Notes: a model not told the origin generated them from the sequence alone. DNA of 11,604 bases from an uncultured Selenomonadales bacterium (GCA_905200615.1 CAJKLB010000055.1:1-11604); one strand, 5' to 3'. Numbered from the stretch's first letter, positions 1 to 7,104 are shown. Translations and numbers: made by a program.

Positions 1-197
1 TATTTTTTTATTTTTATACACTCTTTTTCTCTGTACCTTTCATCACACCGATTTCCTAAGCAAATTCAATCTGACTAAAAAATAATTCTCCACATTCTCC
101 TGCTGATTGCAAATAGCATAACTAAAAAAGGAAATCTCAAAAAGACATATTTCATACGCAGCAATAGCTCGCTCATGATTCCGGCAGGCAGCATAAG

Positions 198-227
198 AAA
201 AACAGGCGGCTTTTTTCGGCCGCCTGT
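198..227 (-). terminator. Rho-independent terminator of the esterase gene
   Basis: Reading the minus strand just after the esterase stop codon, a 9-bp perfect stem (arms 219-227 and 202-210, GC-rich) closes an 8-nt loop and is followed by a run of five T residues. This is a classical intrinsic terminator a few bases downstream of the stop. Confidence 0.88.
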
Positions 228-230
228 CTC

Positions 231-1244
231 TTACCAAGCTTCTCCTATTATTTTATCAAAGGCCTCCCAAGCTTCTTTGCGATAATAGCGATGGCCGCCT
301 TCCCCGGTGGTTAAAATACAATTTTCTGCAACACCGGCCGCTCTATAAATTTTTTGTATCGTACGAAAGGCCTTTTTAACGCCATTTTCTGGAAAAATAG
401 GATCTTTCCGTCCATGAATAACAATGAGCTTTCGGGGGGCTATCGCGGCCGCCATATCCCCCATATCCATATATTTAGCAATTCCCGGAATAAAATTACA
501 CTGACAATGAAACATTGCCGCAATAGAATCGGCAAACGTACAAACCGCACAGGAAGGCATCGCCACCTGAATTCTTTCATCAAAGCACGCGGCGTAATAT
601 GCGGAAGTTCCTCCTCCGGAATTGCCGGTACAAAGAATCCGTCGGCCGTCTATCTGAGGATAGGTAAGCGCCAAATCAATTGCGCGGGAAATATCCCAGC
701 ACCGCTCGCCGATCATCGTCCGGCCTACCAACAGCGCATTCATCGCGGTAATATGACACCGCGGCGCGCCGTGATCATCTTGATTTTCTACCTTTTCGGT
801 ACGTCTTTCCCCCATTCCCCGCTGTTCGAGACATAGAGCCGCATACCCCCGCGCAAGCGCCTGCAGCGCGATATCCCGATCGCCTTGATCCGGCGGATTT
901 CCCGGATAAGGTCGTCCCATAGAAACATGCATACCGGTACCATGTCCCTGCAAGCAAATTGCCAAAGGATATTTTGCTTTATTTAACTTAGGAACGCATA
1001 AAAGACACACCGCGCGAACCGCCGGCTCTACAGAAAAACTGATTCTGTACTCCGTATAATTTTCAAACTCTTTTTGATATTCAACCACAGGCTCCAATGC
1101 TGTTTTTTCAGGCATATCTCCCAGCAGTTCTATCAGCTTTTCACCAATTCGCTTTTTCTGCGGCGCAAAATCCAATGTTTCGTCAAAGGCCAGCAGCGGC
1201 CGCCTTTGAAACAGCAAAGCATGACCTTCATCAGGGGAATACAT
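231..1244 (-). CDS. Alpha/beta-hydrolase, acetyl-xylan-esterase-like (Abhydrolase_7-type)
   Basis: A 337-aa cytoplasmic serine hydrolase with no signal peptide. The alpha/beta-hydrolase landmarks are visible: an oxyanion-loop motif LQGHGTG near residues 98-104, the nucleophile elbow GNSGGG with Ser209, a likely acid Asp281 in GRKDPIFP, and His318 in GEGGHRYY. The spacing fits a full catalytic domain preceded by an N-terminal extension. The segment after the oxyanion loop (MGRPYPGNPPDQGDRD, then LEQRGMGER) resembles dienelactone-hydrolase/acetyl-esterase proteins such as the Abhydrolase_7 family, which often act on acylated sugars. The actual substrate is not evident. An AAAGGAGGG ribosome binding site lies 6 nt before the ATG at 1244, which fixes the start. 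It appears to be monocistronic, with its own terminator and the tRNA gene upstream. Family is fairly certain; substrate is inference. Confidence 0.88.
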   Translation of the reverse strand: MYSPDEGHALLFQRRPLLAFDETLDFAPQKKRIGEKLIELLGDMPEKTALEPVVEYQKEFENYTEYRISFSVEPAVRAVCLLCVPKLNKAKYPLAICLQGHGTGMHVSMGRPYPGNPPDQGDRDIALQALARGYAALCLEQRGMGERRTEKVENQDDHGAPRCHITAMNALLVGRTMIGERCWDISRAIDLALTYPQIDGRRILCTGNSGGGTSAYYAACFDERIQVAMPSCAVCTFADSIAAMFHCQCNFIPGIAKYMDMGDMAAAIAPRKLIVIHGRKDPIFPENGVKKAFRTIQKIYRAAGVAENCILTTGEGGHRYYRKEAWEAFDKIIGEAW

Positions 1245-1448
1245 AAAAGCCCTCCTTTAAAAATACCGCAACAAATAAAATTAAACGAAATTGTCGCACC
1301 ATATCTTGCGGCTATAAAAATCTTTTTCGGGTTCCGTGTATAAATACCGTTACTCACACCGCAATGAAAAATTCATATATGCATTAAAGAAAGCACTAAA
1401 AATACCGTTGAAAAAATATACCAGAATGCGAGGCCCGATAATTTTTAT

Positions 1449-1480
1449 AAAAAAAGCCGCTGCAAGCAAAAACAGCTTAC
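1449..1480 (-). terminator. Possible terminator of the tRNA-Leu gene
   Basis: Just after the encoded CCA end, on the minus strand, GTAAGC and GCTTGC can pair (6 bp with one G.U) around a T-rich loop. A short GC-rich spacer and seven T residues (1449-1455) follow. The T run is offset by about six bases from the stem, so this is plausible rather than textbook. Confidence 0.45.
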
Positions 1481-1487
1481 AACGACA

Positions 1488-1576
1488 TGGTGCCGAAGAC
1501 CGGGATCGAACCGGTACGGGTATTACTACCCACGGGATTTTAAGTCCCGGGCGTCTGCCTGTTCCGCCACTCCGGC
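1488..1576 (-). tRNA. tRNA-Leu, anticodon UAA
   Basis: The minus strand folds into a complete class II tRNA. The acceptor stem is GCCGGAG paired with CTTCGGC (one G.U), with A as discriminator and an encoded CCA at 1490-1488. The D arm contains GCGGAACAGGCAGACGC. The anticodon arm is CGGGA-CTTAAAA-TCCCG, giving anticodon TAA (UAA). A long variable arm (TGGGTAGTAATACCC) follows, and then the T arm CCGG-TTCGATC-CCGG. The long variable arm and anticodon both specify leucine. It lies between the esterase gene and nfo, on the same strand, with a dedicated promoter. Confidence 0.97.
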
Positions 1577-1591
1577 AAAAATACGAGAATT

Positions 1592-1620
1592 ATTATAGCA
1601 TTTTGTCTTTAAAATGTCAA
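1592..1620 (-). promoter_or_regulatory. Sigma-A promoter of tRNA-Leu
   Basis: The minus strand has consensus TTGACA (1615-1620), exactly 17 bp of spacer, and consensus TATAAT (1592-1597). The -10 box ends 15 bp before the mature 5' end of the tRNA at 1576. A perfect match to both boxes fits a strongly expressed stable RNA. Confidence 0.93.
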
Positions 1621-1645
1621 TAAAAATTTCTCTTTCACAACCAAC

Positions 1646-1659
1646 AAACAGCGCTGTTT
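1646..1659. repeat. 14-bp perfect palindrome between nfo and the tRNA promoter
   Basis: AAACAGCGCTGTTT is fully self-complementary with no loop. It lies between the nfo stop codon and the tRNA-Leu -35 box. It could be a protein-binding site or part of a weak transcription stop for nfo (5-bp stem with a 4-nt loop). Nothing in the sequence decides between these. Confidence 0.4.
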
Positions 1660-1678
1660 TTATTAAAATGCTCTCTGC

Positions 1679-2515
1679 CTATGACGGCTTATATAAGTTT
1701 TTTAACTGCAAAATTTCCGCCCGATACCCCTCCAACTCATTCGGCGTTTCCAAATAAAACGGAAGGTTTCTCAGTGTCGGATGGTTCACGATACGAGCAA
1801 ACGCCTCCATGCCGATATATCCTTGCCCTATTTTTTGATGCCTGTCCTTATGCTGAGAAAACGGATTCATTGTATCATTGATATGTACGGCTTTCAGTCG
1901 ATGGATTCCGATGACTTTATCAAACCGTGTAAGCACACCGTCCAAATCATTTACAATATCATATCCCGCGTCAAACACATGACAAGTATCCAAACAAATA
2001 CCCAACTTTTCCTGCAATACCGTATGATCGATAATTTCTTTTAATTCTTCAAAGCGGGAGCCTATTTCACTGCCCTTACCGGCCATAGTTTCCAGCAATA
2101 CCGTAGTTGTCTGCTCTTTCTTCAGCACACGATTCAGCAAGCCGCAAATAAATTCTATTCCCTTTTCAAGGCCCTGTCCCACATGACTTCCCGGATGAAA
2201 ATTATACATTTGTCCCGGAGTATACTCCATGCGGCGCAAATCATCGCTCATTGCCTCAAAGGCAAACCGACGTGTATTTTCATCGGCTGAGCAGGCATTC
2301 AGTGTATACGGCGCATGCGCCAAAATGCCGCAGAAATGATTTTCCGCCGCAAACGCGAGAAACGCTTTCACATCCGCTGGATCAATCTGCTTTGCACTGC
2401 CCCCACGGGGATTTCTGGTAAAGAACTGAAATGTATTGGCGCCGATTGACACCGCTTCCTTTCCCATATGCAGATATCCTTTAGAAGCAGAAAGATGACA
2501 GCCTATATTCAGCAT
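1679..2515 (-). CDS. nfo: Endonuclease IV (AP endonuclease, deoxyribonuclease IV)
   Basis: A 278-aa TIM-barrel metalloenzyme of base-excision repair that cuts DNA 5' to abasic sites and trims blocked 3' ends. All nine metal ligands known from the family can be placed: His67 (AHAPY), His107 (NFHPGSH), Glu142 (LLETMAG), Asp176 and His179 (CLDTCHVFDAGYD), His211 (HINDT), Asp224 and His226 (KDRHQ), and Glu256 (YLETP). Length is normal for the family (about 280 aa). An AGGAG site sits 8 nt before the ATG. A candidate sigma-A promoter lies about 40 bp upstream. The gene is transcribed divergently from a DNA glycosylase whose product, an abasic site, is the substrate of this enzyme. The protein is expected to be cytosolic and nucleoid-associated. 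Confidence 0.97.
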   Translation of the reverse strand: MLNIGCHLSASKGYLHMGKEAVSIGANTFQFFTRNPRGGSAKQIDPADVKAFLAFAAENHFCGILAHAPYTLNACSADENTRRFAFEAMSDDLRRMEYTPGQMYNFHPGSHVGQGLEKGIEFICGLLNRVLKKEQTTTVLLETMAGKGSEIGSRFEELKEIIDHTVLQEKLGICLDTCHVFDAGYDIVNDLDGVLTRFDKVIGIHRLKAVHINDTMNPFSQHKDRHQKIGQGYIGMEAFARIVNHPTLRNLPFYLETPNELEGYRAEILQLKNLYKPS

Positions 2516-2551
2516 AAAAGCTCTCCTAAAAACAAAAAATTCATTTCATTA

Positions 2552-2581
2552 AGTATATCATAAAAAAGCGACTCTCTGCAA
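2552..2581 (-). promoter_or_regulatory. Candidate nfo promoter
   Basis: On the minus strand TTGCAG (2576-2581) and TATACT (2552-2557) are separated by 18 bp, leaving a leader of about 30 nt before the nfo ATG. Both boxes match the sigma-A consensus at five of six (-10) and four of six (-35) positions. Confidence 0.6.
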
Positions 2582-2620
2582 CCGGAAATTTAATCTTATT
2601 CCATACTTTCTCTATTTCCT

Positions 2621-2658
2621 AAAAAACGAGCGAAAAGCTTTGACTTTTCCCTCGTTTT
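2621..2658. repeat. Long inverted repeat (14 paired bp) between nfo and the glycosylase gene
   Basis: Arms 2623-2630 and 2651-2658 (AAAACGAG/CTCGTTTT) enclose a second pair, GAAAAG and CTTTTC (2632-2637 and 2644-2649). They are separated by a single C/C mismatch and a 6-nt loop. On the minus strand it ends in six T residues and could act as a terminator. On the plus strand it overlaps the candidate -35 box of the glycosylase, so it could also be an operator. Confidence 0.6.
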
Positions 2659-2668
2659 AAAGTAAGCT
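2640..2668 (+). promoter_or_regulatory. Candidate promoter of the DNA glycosylase gene
   Basis: TTGACT (2640-2645) and TAAGCT (2663-2668) are spaced by 17 bp. The -35 is good and the -10 weak (three of six). The expected start, near 2675, would give a leader of about 50 nt holding the hairpin at 2684-2713. The -35 lies in the loop side of the inverted repeat at 2623-2658. Confidence 0.45.
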
Positions 2669-2683
2669 AAAGATAAGATTCTC

Positions 2684-2713
2684 CGCATACCATTTCAGGA
2701 TATGCGTTTTTTT
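2684..2713 (+). terminator. Terminator-like hairpin in the leader of the glycosylase gene
   Basis: CGCATA (2684-2689) pairs perfectly with TATGCG (2701-2706). Two further C-G pairs can form past a bulged A, and the stem is followed at once by seven T residues (2707-2713). This has the form of an intrinsic terminator but ends directly against the CGGAGG ribosome binding site, so it would act as an attenuator in the gene's own leader. Confidence 0.55.
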
Positions 2714-2725
2714 CGGAGGTTTTCC

Positions 2726-3205
2726 ATGCAACAGATTCATCCCATTCCGCCGCTTTTCCACAGCACTTCCAAGGTGCTGATTCTGGGCAGTTTCCCTTCG
2801 GTAAAATCACGCGAGCAGGCTTTTTTTTACGGACACAGCCAAAATCGTTTCTGGAAAGTAACCGCGGCTGTTTTCAACTGTCCCGTGCCTGTCACGATTT
2901 CGGAAAAGAAAAATTTTATTCTCTCTCATGATCTTGCCCTTTGGGATGTAATCGCTCAGTGTGAAATTGAAGGCTCTTCCGATGCCAGTATTAAGAATGT
3001 AGTACCCAACGATCTCTCTGTTATCTTAAACAGCTGCAGCATTCAGAAAATTTTTGTAAACGGAAAAACGGCTGAAAAGCACTATATAAAATATCTTTAT
3101 CCTACAACCCATATAACCGCAACAGCTTTGCCTTCCACCAGTCCCGCCAACGCTGCCTGGAATCTGGAATCATTGATACAAGCGTGGTCCGTCATTCGTC
3201 TATAA
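2726..3205 (+). CDS. DNA-deoxyinosine (hypoxanthine) glycosylase, UDG-superfamily family 6-like
   Basis: A 159-aa protein that by family removes hypoxanthine or uracil (deaminated A or C) from DNA, leaving abasic sites. It shows the UDG-fold first strand VLILGSFPS (residues 17-25), then FFYGHSQNRFW (33-43). Asn40 is in the place of the asparagine reported as essential in the hypoxanthine-DNA glycosylase family. Near the C terminus LPSTSPAN has the form of UDG motif 2. Length (about 160 aa) is typical. An upstream in-frame ATG at 2702 exists, but it falls inside the terminator-like hairpin and has no ribosome binding site. The ATG at 2726 has GGAGG 6 nt before it and is chosen. It is divergent from nfo and convergent with the ger operon, its stop being 11 bp from the gerB-like stop. 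Exact base preference is inference. Confidence 0.88.
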   Translation: MQQIHPIPPLFHSTSKVLILGSFPSVKSREQAFFYGHSQNRFWKVTAAVFNCPVPVTISEKKNFILSHDLALWDVIAQCEIEGSSDASIKNVVPNDLSVILNSCSIQKIFVNGKTAEKHYIKYLYPTTHITATALPSTSPANAAWNLESLIQAWSVIRL

Positions 3206-3216
3206 CGATTGTATTA

Positions 3217-4293
3217 TTATGATTTCTTTTTTATCCTATCTTTTATTTGTTCTATAACCAAAAGAACAATAGGCAGCAAAAATAATAAAAGAATATTCAG
3301 CGGAATAAATACATTTTCAGACAAATGTTCCATTTCGTAATTATTTTTTCCGATAGCCGGCACCAGAGCGGCACACAATGCAAAATAAGGAACAATAAAT
3401 TCTTTGGTTTCCTTTGTGCCAATCAGCGCCCCGAATATTTTCAGCATCGCCGCGCCGATAAAGGCAATAATCATAAAATCCGAAAGAATCCACAAGGTAA
3501 TGATAAATGCTTCAATATGCTGAATAAATTCTCCGATAGAAATTTGTTTTACCACTGTCAAAAAGGGATACGGAAGCTTTTCTATTAAATACGGACCAAA
3601 ACTGCCAATCACGGCAATAAACATCCATACAGAAAAAGCAGTAACCACAGCAATACTGATAATACTGCTTTTTCTAAAATGAGCAGCGACATCAATATCA
3701 TCTATAAAAAACAACAAGAAAGTAATATATCCAAAACTGGCAAGATTGCAAAAAGATACATGAAGAATATTTTCCGTATGCACAATAGGAAGAAGAGACT
3801 CCGTCTTGATATTCTGTGTAAGCAAAATAAGCAAAGACGCGCTTACCGTCAATATAATCGGAAGAATAATTTCCCCCATCCGTCCCAGAGCCGTTAAGCC
3901 CTTGCTCAGCGCGTAAATACATATTGCCGCCATAACAATTACAAAAATATCCATCGTCATATTTGAATAAATTGTACTGATCATGCGCTCCGAGTAATAC
4001 CGCAAATGAAGAGCGATCAAAAAAGTTCCCCATAGCAGGTAGATAATCATAAGAACTTTACTTCCGATTTTTCCCAAGGAATATTGCATATGATCCGCAT
4101 AATTTCTTCCTGTGTTTGCCAATTTCCAAAGCAAAAAAATAAAAAGAATTGTAATACCTCCGGCAATTACCGGTCCCAGCCAGCCGCTCTGATTTCCTTT
4201 GCCTGAAACATAAGCCGAAAATAGCCTGACCGCGGGAGAAAAGATCATACTGATAAGAATCATGCAGGCCTGACGCATAGAAAGTTTATTCAT
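3217..4293 (-). CDS. Spore germination permease, GerAB/GerB family
   Basis: A 358-aa integral membrane protein of the GerAB family (amino-acid permease-like, APC fold), the germinant-binding B subunit of spore germinant receptors in the inner spore membrane. About ten hydrophobic segments run through the sequence, and the length matches B. subtilis GerAB (about 365 aa). The start region MNKLSMRQACMILISMIF and the middle segment with PYPFLTVVKQISIGEFIQHIEAF (split by charged loops) are characteristic. It is the last gene of a four-gene operon. Its ATG overlaps the stop of the preceding 57-codon gene (ATGA), and its GGGAGGA ribosome binding site lies inside that gene, which implies translational coupling. 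No clear terminator is seen before the convergent glycosylase stop. The germinant cannot be deduced. Confidence 0.93.
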   Translation of the reverse strand: MNKLSMRQACMILISMIFSPAVRLFSAYVSGKGNQSGWLGPVIAGGITILFIFLLWKLANTGRNYADHMQYSLGKIGSKVLMIIYLLWGTFLIALHLRYYSERMISTIYSNMTMDIFVIVMAAICIYALSKGLTALGRMGEIILPIILTVSASLLILLTQNIKTESLLPIVHTENILHVSFCNLASFGYITFLLFFIDDIDVAAHFRKSSIISIAVVTAFSVWMFIAVIGSFGPYLIEKLPYPFLTVVKQISIGEFIQHIEAFIITLWILSDFMIIAFIGAAMLKIFGALIGTKETKEFIVPYFALCAALVPAIGKNNYEMEHLSENVFIPLNILLLFLLPIVLLVIEQIKDRIKKKS

Positions 4294-4463
4294 TGAAGTC
4301 CTCCCGGAAATAAATCGGTAATCGAAACATCAAACCTTGCGAGAATTCCCGCCAGCACGGCAATACCGCTAAGCACAAAAAAAGCAGCCTTTCTTTTAAG
4401 ATTTTTAAATACAAGTAATTTTAACAAAGCCCATACAATAACAAATATAAAAATATACTTCAT
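4290..4463 (-). CDS. Small two-helix membrane protein in the ger operon (possible receptor D subunit)
   Basis: A 57-codon gene lies between the C and B genes of the germinant-receptor operon. It begins at ATG 4463, one base after the gerC-like TAG stop. GAGGAG lies 6 nt upstream of the ATG, inside the end of the C gene. Its TGA overlaps the ATG of the B gene by 4 nt. The protein starts MKYIFIFVIVWALLKLLVFK (helix 1, residues 1-19), has a basic turn (NLKRK), a second helix AAFFVLSGIAVLAGILA (26-42), and a short tail. Tight coupling on both sides strongly supports real translation. Small proteins with two membrane helices, encoded within or next to germinant-receptor operons, have been described in Bacillus as D subunits that modulate receptor function. 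Assignment to that group is inference from size, topology and position. Confidence 0.85.
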   Translation of the reverse strand: MKYIFIFVIVWALLKLLVFKNLKRKAAFFVLSGIAVLAGILARFDVSITDLFPGGLQ

Positions 4464-4464
4464 G

Positions 4465-5571
4465 CTATACTCCTCTTTGTTTTACAGGTTTCCCTGCACC
4501 TTTGGATTTATCAATTTTTGAACAAACCTCTATTTCCCATTGGATATCAGCAAAAGTACTTTCCCAATTCTCCTGATATTGCTCTGCAACTTTAGGCTCA
4601 TTTCTATATAGGCAGCCGCCGAAATCCGCCGCATCGCATTGATTTTCCTGCAATTGCAGCATACAGTTTTGAATAATATTTTTTACAAATTTATTTTGTT
4701 TTACAATAATCTGATCCATAATTTCAGTAGTAAATTCCTCAATCATATCCTCTGACTGTAACACTGACGATAAAAAATCCACCTGAACTCTAAAAATGCC
4801 GCCTTTATATTGAACCTTTGTATTACTTTCAGAAAGTTTTACGGTAACATTTGCATCGTTTACCTCAACAATAATAACGATATCCTCAATGGTATTATTT
4901 AAATAGTTGAGTCCTACCGAATCCTGTTCATTTAGAAATAGCGCCATCTCATCCTTTTGAAAAATACAGTATCCGGCCAAACGAGGCTGCGAAATGCTTT
5001 CACTTACCTCAAGATACGGTAAATAAAGCGAATGATACGGATCTTCCATCATTTCTATCATTTGTGACAGCTGTATTTTCCCTGAAACCGATGTGCTGTA
5101 AACGGAAGTCAAAAGATTGTCAATTTTTTCCGAAATATACGCCGTTTCTCCTGTACCTTCAGAGATCAAATGCTGCGCGGTATCGTTTTTTACTACAAGT
5201 ATCGGTAAATCAAGCCGAAAATCCTGAGAGCGCATCATAAAATCCACTATATCGAGAATTCCGTTGCGTGCCATTTCTTCTCCTAAAATAACAGAAGATA
5301 CCTGCCCGTAGAATATCTTATTCTCTGATCTGGCCTCAATCATATTCAGTCCCTGTGCAAGAGTTGTACACTCAACCGTGATAAAATCCTGCGCCGATAT
5401 CTTCTGCCCCATTTCGTTTTCCGGAAGTTTTATTCCCACAGAAACAATCAAGCCGTTTTCGGTTTTATCAATTCCTACAATTTTTACAAAGGCTAGCGCT
5501 TCTATCTGATCCATTTTACTGCAGGAACAGAGCAGTAACGGTAAAAGTAATAATACAATAATTTTTTTCAT
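4465..5571 (-). CDS. Spore germination lipoprotein, Ger(x)C family
   Basis: A 368-aa lipoprotein C subunit of a germinant receptor, anchored to the outer face of the inner spore membrane. The N terminus is a lipoprotein signal: two lysines, a leucine-rich core, then LLLCSC with Cys17 as the likely lipidated residue (LCSC, slightly off the usual A/S-G/A pair). After it comes the family's first strand, ALAFVKIVGIDKTENGLIVS. The length matches GerAC proteins (about 370 aa). The ATG overlaps the stop of the GerA-type gene (ATGA at 5568-5571), and the stop is one base from the next start. In B. subtilis the C gene is usually last. Here it precedes B, an order known in some clostridial ger operons. 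Lipidation is by diacylglyceryl transferase (established for the family). Confidence 0.94.
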   Translation of the reverse strand: MKKIIVLLLLPLLLCSCSKMDQIEALAFVKIVGIDKTENGLIVSVGIKLPENEMGQKISAQDFITVECTTLAQGLNMIEARSENKIFYGQVSSVILGEEMARNGILDIVDFMMRSQDFRLDLPILVVKNDTAQHLISEGTGETAYISEKIDNLLTSVYSTSVSGKIQLSQMIEMMEDPYHSLYLPYLEVSESISQPRLAGYCIFQKDEMALFLNEQDSVGLNYLNNTIEDIVIIVEVNDANVTVKLSESNTKVQYKGGIFRVQVDFLSSVLQSEDMIEEFTTEIMDQIIVKQNKFVKNIIQNCMLQLQENQCDAADFGGCLYRNEPKVAEQYQENWESTFADIQWEIEVCSKIDKSKGAGKPVKQRGV

Positions 5572-6989
5572 CTTGTCCTCCGCTTATTTTTTACCTTCAG
5601 CTCTTCCGGCCGATTGATCATATATTTATCCGGAACCACAACAAGAGTATTCTTAATGTCAGGCTTTCGTACGCCCGCCAAAGGAGCAAGATACGGCACA
5701 CCAAAACTTTCAAGTCCCGCAAGATGCGTAAGCAATGCAATTCCACCGGCTACTACACCGAAAAGTCCGAGTGCGCTGCCTAAAACGGTAATAATGACCC
5801 TCCACAATCTAAGCGCATTTCCGAATTCCTGATTTGGCATAGCAAATGAGGAAATTGCCGATATTGCTACAATAATAAGCGCAGCGGGAGAGACCAAATC
5901 CGCACTGATAGCCGCCTCTCCCACTACCAGTGCTCCTACGATAGATACCGCTTGTCCCGAGCTTTGCGGCATATGCAGGCCGGCCTCTATCAGCACCTCA
6001 AACAACGCCAGCATTGCCAGAATCTCAAAGATGACCGGAAAAGGAACCCCCATTTTCGCCTGTGCAATAGAAAGCGCAAGTTTTGAAGGAAGCATTTCAA
6101 AATGGAAGGTTGTAAGCGCAACATAGGCTCCCGGGAGAAGCACTTCCATTCCCAGCAAAAAATACCGCAGCATGCGAACTACGGAAGCAAACACAAAATT
6201 TCCCGCATAATCCTCAGGGGTACTCATAAACTGATTCAAAGTAGCCGGAAGAATATATCCCAGAGGAATACCGTCCACCAACACCGCAACTCGCCCCTTA
6301 ATCAGGCTGTTGCACACCTTATCAGGTCGTTCGGTAATAACCGCTTGGGGAAAAAATGAGAATAAATTTTCCTCAACATACTGTTCTATAACTCCCGGCG
6401 TGATAATTCCGTCAACCTGAATTCTGTTAAGCTTATTTTTTACATTTTCTATTAATTGTTGATTGGCAATGTTCTGCATGTATATAATCGCTATCGTTGT
6501 ATGCGTCTGCCGCCCTGCTTCGGTTTGTTCTATAACCAAATTTTCATTTACAATTTTTTTGCGTAATAATGTAGTGTTTATTTTTAATTCCTCTACAAAA
6601 CTATCTTTGGAAGCTTTTACCGCATTTTCCTCACTGGGCTGCTCTACCGATCGTTTTTCTACTTTCCGTACATCAAACAAGTACCCCTTGCCATTGATCA
6701 CCAAAGCCGCCTTTCCCCGAAGAATTCCCAAAATAACCTGTTCTTCGTCGTTGGCCTTATTGGCATCACAAAAGCATATTTCGCCGCTTTCAAGACTTTT
6801 TTCAATATCACTGGTATTTTTTAACGGCTCTATAATAAAGCGAGAAAGCGCAGAGCTATCAATCATCCCCTCTATAAAAAAAATCATGCAAGTCTTATTG
6901 GCAACACGCAGATACCGCTTTTTAAAATCCATATTCTTTTTGAAGATGCGCATAATGTTTTCCGTTTTAATCAAACAATTTCCAAACAT
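5568..6989 (-). CDS. Spore germination protein, GerA family (receptor A subunit)
   Basis: A 473-aa A subunit of a nutrient germinant receptor. It has a hydrophilic N-terminal domain (about residues 1-240), then the conserved stretch STPEDYAGNFVFASVVRMLR (near 256-275). Five or so membrane helices follow, including MLALFEVLIEAGLHMP, QAVSIVGALVVGEAAI and VVAGGIALLTHLAGLESFGV. The C-terminal tail is short and basic. Length agrees with B. subtilis GerAA (about 480 aa), and the presence of B and C partners excludes SpoVAF. AAGGAG lies about 9 nt before the ATG at 6989. It is the first gene of the operon, followed with 4-nt overlap by the C subunit. A candidate forespore (sigma-G type) promoter lies just upstream. 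Confidence 0.95.
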   Translation of the reverse strand: MFGNCLIKTENIMRIFKKNMDFKKRYLRVANKTCMIFFIEGMIDSSALSRFIIEPLKNTSDIEKSLESGEICFCDANKANDEEQVILGILRGKAALVINGKGYLFDVRKVEKRSVEQPSEENAVKASKDSFVEELKINTTLLRKKIVNENLVIEQTEAGRQTHTTIAIIYMQNIANQQLIENVKNKLNRIQVDGIITPGVIEQYVEENLFSFFPQAVITERPDKVCNSLIKGRVAVLVDGIPLGYILPATLNQFMSTPEDYAGNFVFASVVRMLRYFLLGMEVLLPGAYVALTTFHFEMLPSKLALSIAQAKMGVPFPVIFEILAMLALFEVLIEAGLHMPQSSGQAVSIVGALVVGEAAISADLVSPAALIIVAISAISSFAMPNQEFGNALRLWRVIITVLGSALGLFGVVAGGIALLTHLAGLESFGVPYLAPLAGVRKPDIKNTLVVVPDKYMINRPEELKVKNKRRTR

Positions 6990-7014
6990 AATTTTTCTCC
7001 TTTTGCAGTATATT

Positions 7015-7044
7015 TATTTTGGTTATTCATACGCAAAATATACA
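7015..7044 (-). promoter_or_regulatory. Candidate sigma-G (forespore) promoter of the ger operon
   Basis: On the minus strand TGTATA (7039-7044), 17 bp of spacer, then CAAAATA (7015-7021) resembles the sigma-G pattern (TGNATA, CATNNTA) with one mismatch in the -10. It would give a leader of about 20-25 nt. Receptor operons are generally sigma-G dependent, so the match is expected. No good sigma-A alternative gives a sensible leader. Confidence 0.5.
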
Positions 7045-7046
7045 AA

Positions 7047-7075
7047 TTGACCGCAAAGTTTTTAACTGATATAAT
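7047..7075 (+). promoter_or_regulatory. Sigma-A promoter of the 95-aa gene
   Basis: TTGACC (7047-7052), 17 bp, and TATAAT (7070-7075) form a near-consensus vegetative promoter. Transcription should begin near 7082, which supports the translation start at 7105. The -35 box is only two bases from the candidate ger promoter on the other strand. Confidence 0.85.
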
Positions 7076-7104
7076 ATAAAAAAATGTATTTAAGGAAAAA
7101 GAAG

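Noticed and set aside
43..237. 64-codon frame on the minus strand downstream of the esterase
   Set aside because: It starts inside the esterase stop and terminator region and has no ribosome binding site; the product shows no family features.
354..836. 160-codon frame on the plus strand
   Set aside because: It lies entirely antisense to the esterase gene, has no ribosome binding site and encodes a low-complexity, basic product.
1488..1576. tRNA-Leu as an integration site for a genomic island
   Set aside because: No integrase gene and no duplicate of the tRNA 3' end were found in the window; both flanks look like ordinary chromosome.
1336..1623. 95-codon plus-strand frame
   Set aside because: It runs through the tRNA-Leu gene and its promoter on the opposite strand, so it is a chance frame.
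2702..2725. Upstream ATG of the glycosylase frame
   Set aside because: It lies within the right arm of the leader hairpin with no Shine-Dalgarno; the ATG at 2726 has an ideal GGAGG.
6463..7050. 195-codon plus-strand frame
   Set aside because: It is antisense to the 5' end of the GerA-family gene and its promoter; the protein composition is erratic and no start signal is present.
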